Source: Hofstenia miamia
Lineage: Eukaryota; Xenacoelomorpha; Acoela
DNA length: 41,290 nucleotides
Direction of reading: 5' to 3'
Assembly: GCA_004352715.1 (NCBI GenBank)
Contig: SCFE01000003.1
Span: 2,180,353 to 2,221,642, forward strand
Positions 32,243-41,290 of the stretch are shown piece by piece. The stretch's first letter is position 1, and the number at the start of each line of letters is the position of its first letter. A program made the translations under genes and the position numbers. The notes below the pieces were generated by a model. The model was not told the DNA's origin. It searched no databases and saw nothing but the letters and a program-made list of their open reading frames with translations.

Positions 32243-33512
32243 TCTTAAATGCGTTAATTTAGAAATTAAGCAATCAACAATGATTTATACATTGCCGATT
32301 TATTTAAGTTAAGGTTTCGGGTTATTAGTAGTGTAATTAGCATAAATATAAGCATATATATATATATATTTATTTATTTATTTATAGATACGCTGGGTAA
32401 TTTCAAATAAATATAAATACGTTGTGTAATTTGATTTTTTACAAATACGACTTAATTAGGATGTGAATTGAATGTATTGGTATAAATCAGGAGTGCTGAA
32501 CCCATTTGCTGTCACAGGCCACTTTGTTAGTTACAAGTTGTAGCTTACAACTTAGGAAACGGGCCGCACAACTGCTAATTCGTATTACTATGTATTTTTT
32601 CAAACAAAAAAATATAATGCCCTCGTGAATCATACGGGTGAATGTATTAAACGCAGGGCAGTTTTATAGCTTTAGTTGCATTTCTTTATAATATGCAACT
32701 ATTGTAATTTGAATTCCTTTGAATTTCCTTCACACAAATTCAACAACCTTAATTTTCATCAATAACACAATAAATATTTGTAAATTCTCAAGGTGTGTAC
32801 AAATACACATCTATGCTACCTTGCAGTGCCTAAACTAAAAGCTATAAATGCTAATGTCCTGCAATGCTTATAGGCGGTTCTTCATAAATGGCAACATTGT
32901 CATGCATTAGTTATTGTGAAATAGTTTAACCCCTCTGATCTTAATTGAAGTTTCTTTATTCAGACCAAACCCGCGGCTTTGAAATTTGATAAGGCCTAAC
33001 AAAAGCAGTAAACTTTATTTCAAAATTCAACACATAAATTCAATAGAACCATTTTTAATGGCGATTGTTAAAGATATTAGTGAAATACGTTTTGTCAAGG
33101 GTACATTTTCCATTAGATACGCTTGAATATCTTTGTTTATTAAAACATGCTACTTTTTATATTATCTTAAAATTAATTTCGTCTAAATATGTGTATAATT
33201 TAGTATTAAGGCAACCTTGTAATAATTAGAGAATATGGTGAAACTATTTGAATTTGAGTTATTCACAAATAATACGAGTGTCACAAGAGGTTTTTGCATG
33301 ATTTCACTGTCTAAATAAAATGTCTCCAACAAAAATTTGTCATTAAAGTATTATGGCTTTCGTTCAAAATTGCATGATTGTGTCACAATGTGTACAAATT
33401 TTCACTGTCAATTTCAATGAAAAATTTCCTCATGTCATCAGAAACAATTGAGACTAGCAGCACCATATAAATATTTTATAGCACTTCCATACAATCTGCG
33501 GGTCTGAAGGGG
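32243..33512. other. Intergenic DNA with a hAT-like end remnant
   Basis: CAGGAGTGCTGAACCC at 32488 followed by CAGGCCACTTTG and GGGCCGCACAACTG (to about 32575) looks like the left end of a hAT MITE of the CAGGGGTG-type; no matching right end was found. A TTTA/TATA run lies at 32350-32385. No gene is seen. Confidence 0.4.
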
Positions 33513-33543
33513 ATATATATATATATATATATAAATATATATA
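33513..33543. repeat. (TA)n microsatellite
   Basis: TA repeats with one TAAATA interruption, directly before the duplicated block. Confidence 0.95.
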
Positions 33544-33556
33544 TTGAAAATTTTCA

Positions 33557-34519
33557 TTGCACAAATTTATTTTTTTCCATTTCCTGAAAAAATTGTGTCA
33601 ATGTCTGCCCAACAAAATATTATTGAAATTCTGAAATTTTTTGTTCATGTTTAGCACATTTTATTCTCCATGAATGCATTTTTGTGTAACAATTTGGGAA
33701 GCACAGGGTGAATAAAGGTATTGCGTAGCACAATTTGTATTACATTTAAGAAAATGATAAAATTTCATTGATTCATTTTATCTTTGTGATCATCTAAGAA
33801 AAACGTTGACGTAAGCAAAAGAATGCTAACAATATGCAATATCACTGTGCGTGTATTTAATGTTCTTTGTTAATATACAATACCTGTCCCAGTATCATCC
33901 ACTTAAGATAAATTTTGTATGCTCATATTACTTTGTTGCTTGTTCAATAATTGATCTTTGTTATAGTTCTTAGTTATTAAAGCTTCTGCAAACTGATATT
34001 AAAATTGTCCTTTTTAGCATAATATTGCTGCATCTATNTTGCACAAATTTATTTTTTTCCATTTCCTGAAAAAATTGTGTCAATGTCTGCCCAACAAAAT
34101 ATTATTGAAATTCTGAAATTTTTTGTTCATGTTTAGCACATTTTATTCTCCATGAATGCATTTTTGTGTAACAATTTGGGAAGCACAGGGTGAATAAAGG
34201 TATTGCGTAGCACAATTTGTATTACATTTAAGAAAATGATAAAATTTCATTGATTCATTTTATCTTTGTGATCATCTAAGAAAAACGTTGACGTAAGCAA
34301 AAGAATGCTAACAATATGCAATATCACTGTGCGTGTATTTAATGTTCTTTGTTAATATACAATACCTGTCCCAGTATCATCCACTTAAGATAAATTTTGT
34401 ATGCTCATATTACTTTGTTGCTTGTTCAATAATTGATCTTTGTTATAGTTCTTAGTTATTAAAGCTTCTGCAAACTGATATTAAAATTGTCCTTTTTAGC
34501 ATAATATTGCTGCATCTAT
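33557..34519 (+). repeat. Exact 481-base direct duplication across one N
   Basis: The block 33557-34037 (TTGCACAAATTT...TGCATCTAT) is repeated at 34039-34519 with no difference I can see, separated by a single N at 34038. This is what a failed overlap or contig join would give. It lies just upstream of EMC1, so the true 5' flank may be one copy only. Confidence 0.9.
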
Positions 34520-34630
34520 ATTTCTGACATTTGATGACCTGATATATGTTCATTGATCCTATTTTCAAAATGGTTAACATTAAATTGAACACACACTATT
34601 ATTGTTCAATATTATATTTGAAATCATAAA

Positions 34631-34642
34631 TATGTTTTAGAA
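34631..34642 (+). promoter_or_regulatory. Splice-acceptor-like site two bases before the EMC1 ATG
   Basis: TATGTTTTAG followed by AA and then ATG. A T-rich tract ending in AG this close to the start codon fits a 3' splice site, used either by a 5'-UTR intron or by spliced-leader trans-splicing. The sequence alone cannot tell which, and chance is possible in AT-rich DNA. Confidence 0.45.
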
Positions 34643-37444
34643 ATGAACTTTTACACATTGTTGATTTCTTTCGCTGTATTTCATTTTCATGCTTGCCTTT
34701 ATGAAGATCAAGTAGGTACGTTTGACTGGCATAAGGAGTTCATAGGAAGAATTACGTGGTCGTCCTTTCTGTACTCCTATAATGCTCCAACTAAAGTGCT
34801 AGTGCACAGTGATCGTGTTTTAGCATGCCTTGAATCTAAAACTGGCAATGTCGTCTGGCGAAGAGTATTTTCAGATATTAATGGAACAGTTATTAATGTT
34901 CTTCACAAAGACTCTCGGTTATATTCGGTACATAGTGTCGGATTAGTTAGATCATGGGATGTCAGCACAGGACATATCATTAGTGAAACTGTTTTTATTA
35001 CGAGTAGTAATGAATTTGGGAATCCAATTTTATATTCACTTTTTGACTCAAAAGGCAATGTCTATATAATTCGAACGAATAAAGTAATTGCTGTTAGTCC
35101 GCAGTTTGGTACAATTGAATGGTCTAGGGATATCACTCTTAATAGTAAAGTACTATGTTCATTGTCAGGTTCATTCTTACATATTGTTAGCAAAGGACCT
35201 GAAAAGTCGGTTAAATTAACAGCAATTTCTATTCTCACTGGTAACACTAAATATGAAAACGTTGTTAAACTCGACAGTGACATTTGTACTCTTCCTGGAA
35301 ATCAATTTTTAATTTGCGTAATAAATTCTGAATTACTTGCTTTTCGTGTAAATGAAGAAATTCAGAACAATCCCGAATTCAAGATAGAACTACCGTCTTC
35401 AAATGAAATTGTCTCAATAACAAGTGTATTTCCTTTTTCCTCATTCATTACTGTACATTTCGCAAACGGGGCACTGTCACTTTTTAGTATAAAAGACAAT
35501 AAATTTGAATTATTTCGGCATTTCACACACTCTGTGGGTATTGTAGGCTATCATTCTAGACAGAACAGCACATCACTGGCCGTTATTACAAGTGAGGAAA
35601 ATAACTACAAGCTAATTTTAATTAATGGTGAAACAAGTGAAGTTGTTCTTAATCAAGCTGTAACATTTGGAGAAATTAACGGAAAAATTAATCATTTTTC
35701 AATTTATATGCCTGATAGACCACTTAGCACAGATTTTCGAATTTTAGCAACGTTTGAAGATTATACTTTGTCAATGTTTAGCGCCTCTGGCAAGATATGG
35801 CATCGAGAAGAAGCTTTATCTGAAATAGTAACTGTACAGTTTTGTGATCTGCCTTTATCAGAAATTCAAACTGAAATTGAGTTCGAATTTCAAAATGAAA
35901 ATAAAGCAACAATTTTAGATATGCTCGTTCATAGAATATATTCACAAGGCCAACAGCTGCATACATATTACAATGCTTTCGAAAAAATGCTTAGACGGAA
36001 TTCATTACTAAAGCAATGTACAGCTGATGAAAGCGAGTTGACAAGAGATCAGTTCAATATTAACAAAATGATAATTGCACTTACATCGGTTGGAAAAGTT
36101 TATGGAATTCTCAGTGCTAGTGGTAAAATTATTTGGAATAAATGGCTACCAGATCTTAGTATTTTAAATTCGGAAGGGAGGTTGATTTCAAACATTTATA
36201 TTCAAAGATCAACTGCTCATTTCGCATACGCGCCCATTGCGTCTATTTCAGGTAAAGATACAAGTTCTGGACAGTTTGTTCTATATAAATTTAATCCTAT
36301 CACTGGAGAATTGTACTGTTCTGATTGTAAAATGGATTTTATTGCAAAGCAGGCTGTACTTCTACCAATACACGATGAAAAACATACTAAAGTTCTTACT
36401 ATTATTGACAGCAATGCAAAATTACATTTTTCACCTTCTTCGGACTATGTAATTAAACAGTTTATAGAGAATTCAGATAAATTCTTTTTCTACTTACTTG
36501 ATGAGAAGAATACGCTTTCCGGATATGCCCTCTCTGATGCTAAGGATCTTTCTCTCAGTAAAATATGGCATTATCATTTTGGAAATCCAATCACACACAT
36601 TATTCCTAAGCGTGTTTCGGAAAAGGTGGATTCACCAGGGAAAGTTCTGGGTGATAGAAGCGTTCTTTTTAAGTATTTAAATCCAAATCTTTTGTTTATT
36701 GTAGTTAAAAACGAAGAGGAAAAGGGCACGTTTACAATATATTTGCTTGATAGTGTTAATGGAAATATTGTGTTTTCAGCAATACATAAACGTGTGCGAC
36801 TTCCTATAAACGCAGTACATTCAGAAAATTGGGTTGTGTACTCCTTTTGGAATGAGCGTTTAAGGCGGACAGAAATATGTGTTCTAGAACTATATGACTC
36901 TGGATATGAATTCAACTCGACATCCTTTTCATCATTTGGGCAACATATGCAGCCTTTAGTTTTACGCCAGTCGTATATCTTTGCTCATCCGATTCGATTT
37001 CTATCCACAACATACTCTGACAAAGGACTTACCAATAAACAGATTCTGGTAGCAACTCCCAATGGAGCTGTTATTTCCATTCCTAAATTTATGCTGGATC
37101 CTCGTAGGCCGTTAGTATTGTCTCCAATTGAAAGAGAAGAAGGGCTCTTTCCATACGTCCCTGAATTAATGGTCCCATCGGAAAATATTCTTAATTATAA
37201 TCGGTCGGTTAATCTGTTGCGTTCAATTGATACATTTCCTTCAGGTCTCGAGTCAACGGTTTTTGTTTTTGTTTATGGACTTGACGTATTTTTCACCAGA
37301 GATTATCCTTCTAAAATGTTTGACGTGTTGAAGGATGATTTTGAGTTTTGGTTCATAGCTTTTGTCATGTCCATTTTAATTGCAGGTTCGTTAGTTGCAA
37401 AAAAATTAGCCGTCACTTTTTCACTTCGCCGTTTATGGAAATAG
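34643..37444 (+). CDS. EMC1: ER membrane protein complex subunit 1, single exon
   Basis: An intact 933-codon frame. Residues 1-18 are a hydrophobic signal peptide; then YEDQVGTFDWHKEFIG matches the conserved mature N-terminus of EMC1. Beta-propeller (PQQ-like) strands recur, e.g. TGNVVWRRVF (67-76), GTIEWSRD and GKIIWNKWLP. The C-terminal EMC1 domain includes MLDPRRP, FPSGLESTVFVFVYGLDVFF and YPSKMFDVLKDDFEFW, followed by one membrane segment (about 902-919) and a short basic tail ending RRLWK, as in known EMC1. Family role: the large lumenal subunit of the EMC, which inserts and helps fold multi-pass and tail-anchored membrane proteins at the ER. It is slightly shorter than human EMC1 (993). 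Lack of introns is unusual for an animal EMC1. The ATG fits the signal peptide. No close AATAAA signal was found downstream. Confidence 0.97.
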   Translation: MNFYTLLISFAVFHFHACLYEDQVGTFDWHKEFIGRITWSSFLYSYNAPTKVLVHSDRVLACLESKTGNVVWRRVFSDINGTVINVLHKDSRLYSVHSVGLVRSWDVSTGHIISETVFITSSNEFGNPILYSLFDSKGNVYIIRTNKVIAVSPQFGTIEWSRDITLNSKVLCSLSGSFLHIVSKGPEKSVKLTAISILTGNTKYENVVKLDSDICTLPGNQFLICVINSELLAFRVNEEIQNNPEFKIELPSSNEIVSITSVFPFSSFITVHFANGALSLFSIKDNKFELFRHFTHSVGIVGYHSRQNSTSLAVITSEENNYKLILINGETSEVVLNQAVTFGEINGKINHFSIYMPDRPLSTDFRILATFEDYTLSMFSASGKIWHREEALSEIVTVQFCDLPLSEIQTEIEFEFQNENKATILDMLVHRIYSQGQQLHTYYNAFEKMLRRNSLLKQCTADESELTRDQFNINKMIIALTSVGKVYGILSASGKIIWNKWLPDLSILNSEGRLISNIYIQRSTAHFAYAPIASISGKDTSSGQFVLYKFNPITGELYCSDCKMDFIAKQAVLLPIHDEKHTKVLTIIDSNAKLHFSPSSDYVIKQFIENSDKFFFYLLDEKNTLSGYALSDAKDLSLSKIWHYHFGNPITHIIPKRVSEKVDSPGKVLGDRSVLFKYLNPNLLFIVVKNEEEKGTFTIYLLDSVNGNIVFSAIHKRVRLPINAVHSENWVVYSFWNERLRRTEICVLELYDSGYEFNSTSFSSFGQHMQPLVLRQSYIFAHPIRFLSTTYSDKGLTNKQILVATPNGAVISIPKFMLDPRRPLVLSPIEREEGLFPYVPELMVPSENILNYNRSVNLLRSIDTFPSGLESTVFVFVYGLDVFFTRDYPSKMFDVLKDDFEFWFIAFVMSILIAGSLVAKKLAVTFSLRRLWK

Positions 37445-38333
37445 TTTCCTATTTATTTGTATTATTGTTATTTATTCTTGTGAAAATTTTTACCCTCTAA
37501 GCTGCTCAATATTTCCATTTTGTAAAATCGCCCTGCCGAAATGTCATAAATGGGCAGATTAGTGTTGGTTTCGCTAATTTCTAATATTTGTAAAATGTTT
37601 ATATGCAATATATATGTTAAATTACGTTACTGTTCTAATATATTTTTATCTATAAATGATCGATTTCATTCGTTAGTTTGCATCAACAGACTGTTTTAGA
37701 GTTAATGAATTGTATTGATTTTTATCACGGCATTTTATCTCATCATCTGGAGTTAATATAAACTGCTATGTAAATGTGATGCTACAACTGATTTACTCAA
37801 AAACCCTAGGCGCTGGTAAAAATACAGAATGTTTCGAAAAATTCTAAAACCTATTCAATTAAACGCAAAAGCCCAACTCATTTCACCAAAAATGAAGCAA
37901 TGTACTGAGAATTTGCAATTTTGCATTTAATTTTAAAATGATTATAAAAATTGTACAATTTTACTAACTAGTACTGCCATTAATAGCTTTGTGAATTTGA
38001 AAAATGTTTTGTATAAAGTGTTTCATATAATACTATTTGCATGTGGAAATGTATTGGAAATAATTTTTTCCCAGTAAACATTCGTTTTGGCGTAATTAAA
38101 AGGAAGTCATATTTTTTAAAAAAATGTTCTTCAATTAATAATTCATCGAGGCTATAGAATATCTTTAAGAGTTCAATGAATTGGGGATTAGTTTTGAAAA
38201 CACTTATGAAATTATGTTCACTAGGTCAAAGCACGCCCAGGAGGTGTAAATATCCCCAAAATTTTATATTCAAAAACAATTATTAATTGAAATATAGCCA
38301 CCAGTTGAATTGCTATTCTCATAAAAGTGTGAG
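37445..38333. other. EMC1 3' flank, no further gene
   Basis: AT-rich. It should contain the 3' UTR; no canonical AATAAA near the stop was seen, only variants such as CTATAAA. Confidence 0.5.
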
Positions 38334-38541
38334 GTAATCTTGTTTTGGTTTTCATTTGAAGCCATCTTGCATGAAACTAGGATGAAAATTTTTTGCGTTT
38401 TTGTGCATTATAATCTTTTCAAATCGAGAAATGAAAACAATTAGAAAAGATTAAAAAAAACGCAAAAAGCTCTACTCCAATAGTTTATGAAAATATATTT
38501 AATGCAAGATTGCTTCAAGTGAAAATCCAAAACAAGACTAC
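38334..38541. mobile_element. Foldback element with long inverted repeat
   Basis: About 39 bases at 38334-38372 (GTAATCTTGTTTTGG...CTTGCAT) are inverted with few mismatches at 38502-38541. Inner arms TTTTTTGCGTTTTT and AATCTTTTC also pair with AAAAAAAACGCAAAAAG and GAAAAGATT. The similarity seems to extend about 30 bases outward on both sides. It is non-coding. Confidence 0.8.
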
Positions 38542-40503
38542 CAAACACTTTTCGAAGAATTATTAATTGAATTAAAACAAAGAGATGAAGTGTTTAAAAA
38601 TTTTCACAAATAAAATATTAAAACAACAAATTGATATGATAAATAAATCAACTGTAAAATATATAAAATGCTGAGTGAAGAGAACTACGGGTCATTATAT
38701 TAATAATAATTAACAATAACATAGTGTGAAGATGAGTGCATTCAGAAAGACCTCAGGTGTTTATTATCCTTTATGAGTCATAATTGTGAAATATAAACTT
38801 GATTTTACACATTGAAGTTTTAAATTAAATAATTCAGTGTTGTCACTGAACAAAGCAAACTGGAGTTGCTCAATGCAACTTTTACGGAAGAGGGTATCAA
38901 CAGAAGATCCGAATTCATGTCTCGGTAGTTTACTTTAATTCCTTTCACCTTTTGGAATTATCTGAAAGCTGTTCTTTAAAAAAATTGATTTTGGTGAATG
39001 AATTACTTAAAGAAAGACGTGAAATTTGTATATATCTTAAAAAATTGTGGAAATTTGCATGCAAACAAATCCGAAATACTGATAATTTTCTCATTGTAAA
39101 TTCATTTGTGATTTGTATTAGTATTTTGTACAATAACATTTCGTAAGCAGAGCTGTACTCCTAAGTAATTAGCAATGGGGCTCTTATCTTGAGTGTTGTA
39201 TTTTTATGGTATATTTTGACCATAATTTATATCCTCAACAAATAAAATCCAAAACTCGAATACTAATATAAATTTAACAAGAGGGCTGCTCCCCCAATCT
39301 TATTTAACAAGATGGACTGAGTAATCCTGAGAGCCTCCTCGAGTACACCTCTGTTTGTAAGATATGGATTTCATCATAATCAGAAAAAAAATTCGGCGGA
39401 ATCGGCAAAAAGCCGAAAATATATTAAAGTGTGTTTCAAAGCCGGACTGCAAAAATTGCATTTAATGATGCATATCTAAATTTTGCCGATTTTCATGAAA
39501 TTCCGCTGAAATTTTTATTTTCTATGAATTCGGATTTCAAAGAAATAACACTGAAAACAACAGAAGTGGGAACAAACTATAAACAAATTTGAATGTTAAT
39601 TGATTTTACAGCTAATTGTCACCTCAGAGATGGTTGAGCAACTTTTTCAATGCTCCATTATTTTAGTAGGATCAACCTCACATTGGGCAAATTAACTGAT
39701 TTTTATTAAATTCAATCATTTTGTAATATATTATGGAGGTTTATTATTCATGTTTTTTATTCACATGTCTACACTCTGTACCTTTACCATTCCAAGCATG
39801 TATTTGCCGAAATTTCATATATTTTTGCCGCTAAAAATCTATTTTCCTTATCATAATACCCAAACAATGTTATTTGCTGCTTCACTGCACGTGTATATTG
39901 TATTTGTCTGAAAGTTCCAATTAAGTTTTTATTACATCTTGTTTATTCACAAATGTTATTTCAATATTTCTTAGTAATATGGGCAATACTACTATAGTAC
40001 ATCAATCTTTACTGGGATTTGCCCTTTGCGAGGGATTTTCTAGTTCAATATATTAATAGCTGATTTTAGGCCAAGATTTGAATTAAGTTTAGGATCTTAT
40101 AAATATATCACAATTAGGCAGTTTTTACGCTTTTATGCAAATTAAATTAGGTTTATGAAATCTAGACCAAAAATAGTTTTTAATGGTATGCTATAAACGT
40201 GGTTTTTTATGCTTAGCTATTTCCTATTGTATCATGCAGTATTTTCTTCAAAAATAGTTATATTCATACTGTGCACATTTACTAGCAATTTTGCAAGTGA
40301 TTCTTTCAATTGTACAAATAGAAAATGTATATTGTATTCAAATAGACTAATTAAATTTTTCGCATACGTGATGGTAAGACTACCTATCAGAATCCTTTAT
40401 TCAAGAAAGCATAGTATAATCATAATATCAAGAGAAATAGTAATTCATTGTATTTCAAATGCAGAGAAAATCGAAATTTATATTCTATGTGCTTTGCAAT
40501 AAA
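38542..40503. other. Intergenic DNA between EMC1 and the collagen exon
   Basis: A small inverted repeat (TTCGGCGGAATCGGCAAAA near 39387 against TTTTGCCGATTTTC...TTCCGCTGAAA near 39473-39510) with AAAAAGCCGAAAAT beside it. No gene is recognised; frames at 38945-39146 and 40209-40502 are unsupported. The latter would cover the collagen gene's 3' UTR on the other strand. Confidence 0.5.
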
Positions 40504-40761
40504 CTACTCTTGTATGCAGACTGAACATCGTGATACAGATTTGTATGCGTTATTGCCGCTGAAAGTCTCAGGTTGAGGTCTTCTTGCTTCACGGTCCTTG
40601 GCAATTGCGACTAGCCATACACTTGCCTTACTTTGGTTGTAAAAACAGTGCTTTTTGCCTGCGTTACATTCGATTATGGGCGAGGCTGTGAATCGCTCAA
40701 AACAACTCCCAGGAGAGCTTAGAGTGTATTCTCCTCCATTATTTCCAGATGTAGCTACATG
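40504..40761 (-). CDS. Last exon of a collagen IV-type gene (NC1 domain end)
   Basis: On the minus strand, after TATATTTAG, an 86-codon exon in phase 0 reads HVATSGNNGGEYTLSSPG, SCFERFTASPIIECNAGKKH, CFYNQSKASVWLVAIAKD and, at its end, VSRCSVCIQE with stop TAG at 40504-40506. It matches the end of the NC1 domain of collagen IV (SPGSC-E-F-A-P-IEC, C-YY-WL-I, VSRC-VC) with five Cys in family spacing. NC1 domains trimerise and join collagen IV molecules in basement membranes. The Lys that forms the sulfilimine bond in vertebrate chains (TLKAG) aligns with Ser here (TFSGN). Spongin-type short-chain collagens also carry NC1 and cannot be excluded. The upstream exons are outside the window. Confidence 0.88.
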   Translation of the reverse strand, partial: HVATSGNNGGEYTLSSPGSCFERFTASPIIECNAGKKHCFYNQSKASVWLVAIAKDREARRPQPETFSGNNAYKSVSRCSVCIQE

Positions 40762-41077
40762 CTAAATATATTCAATAAATTGTTAGGAAATTAATTTTTT
40801 TTTAAAATCAAAATATTTATGTAATTTACAAAATCAATATTACAATTATTAACAAATCTACAAAAAGGTGAGCGATAGCTTTTTATTCATTCGCTTTTAA
40901 TTTTTTTCATATTAGCATCTCACTTAAACAGTGATTAGGATTATTTATAATTTTTAAGAATTCGCGTCTTACTCTAATTTTAATAACATCACTGATTGTT
41001 GATACACTATTCAATATTTTTCAAACTTTGCTCCGTAAATACAGTTGGTGCATATGTTAATTTGCTAACGATTTATG
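40762..41077 (-). other. Intron of the collagen gene
   Basis: AT-rich sequence directly upstream of the NC1 exon on its strand; nothing else is seen. Confidence 0.5.
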
Positions 41078-41290
41078 TTATATAATCCTCGTTTCGGTGC
41101 ATACGGCAGCAATGGAGTTTTCCATTGGAATGCTTTCTTTGAGCGCTCTCGAACCACGCAGACACAATATTGTGCTTCTCAGAAGTGCAAAGCTGATTTC
41201 AGTTCTGAGATGCCTGATTACATCTGAGTAGGACTCCTTCCTCTTAGCTACTTTCAGAACAATTTGCTTAATGGTCTTATGAGTTGAGCG
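41078..41290 (-). pseudogene. Repeat-derived reading frame cut by window edge
   Basis: On the minus strand the frame is open from the window edge for 70 codons to TAA: STHKTIKQIVLKVAKRKE then SYSDVIRHLRTEISFALL and RSTILCLRGSR. The pattern of an I-T-I-SF-LLRS-LCLRGSR tail is one I recall from dispersed repeat-encoded proteins in cnidarian and sponge genomes, but I cannot name the element. It is unlike collagen, so it is probably a mobile-element end inserted in the collagen intron. The frame could still be intact beyond the window. Confidence 0.45.

Noticed and set aside
36574-36915. Antisense frame inside EMC1 (and others in 35062-36680)
   Set aside because: Shadows of the EMC1 coding sequence.
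1-41290. CRISPR arrays, operons, prokaryotic signals
   Set aside because: None found; the window is a eukaryotic nuclear sequence.

Overview
This is an AT-rich (roughly 70% A+T by eye) animal nuclear window. It has long introns, abundant small inverted-repeat elements, (TA)n and (TTA)n microsatellites, two 1000-base assembly gaps and no bacterial gene layout. A collagen IV-type NC1 exon, CD2AP/CIN85-like SH3 exons and an EMC1 gene show a metazoan. Mobile families of kinds common in cnidarians and other marine invertebrates (CR1/L2-like LINE, another LINE with a Cys/His knuckle, hAT and Tc1/IS630-type relics) suggest an invertebrate, but I cannot name the species.

Positions 1-27.9 kb: a large gene on the minus strand. 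Reading right to left, an SH3 exon (26730-26884), a short exon (26633-26687), a mini-exon (26476-26514), a second SH3 exon (21248-21426), a Pro/Ser-rich exon (17900-17984) and then mini-exons at 11636-11671, 11275-11322, 4886-4927, 1628-1660 and 1315-1365. The splice phases of all ten exons join in frame. Six mini-exons are phase 1-1 and begin with AT, so most junctions make a GAT (Asp) codon; each could be skipped without breaking the frame. I read this as an SH3 adaptor of CD2AP/CIN85 type with a string of cassette exons in its linker. The first exon and the 3' end are not resolved.

The introns of that gene hold most of the mobile DNA: a MITE with an internal tandem array (1797-2316), Tc1/IS630-like pieces (3490-3950, 5655-6260), two hAT-type MITEs (10583-10915, 15905-16249), foldback repeats (14.3 and 15.6 kb), a transposon-family pseudogene (12.85-13.48 kb), a truncated LINE (22.26-23.25 kb) and a decayed full-length hAT element (23265-26166).

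Positions 27.9-34.5 kb are intergenic, with a CR1/L2-like LINE relic (30.1-31.1 kb), a MITE with telomere-like core (32042-32242) and an exact 481-base duplication across a single N (33557-34519) that is probably an assembly error. Positions 34643-37444 hold an intact single-exon EMC1 on the plus strand with an AG two bases before its ATG. At the right edge, on the minus strand, lies the last exon of a collagen IV-type gene (40504-40761); a repeat-derived reading frame (41078-41290) sits just upstream, probably inside its intron.
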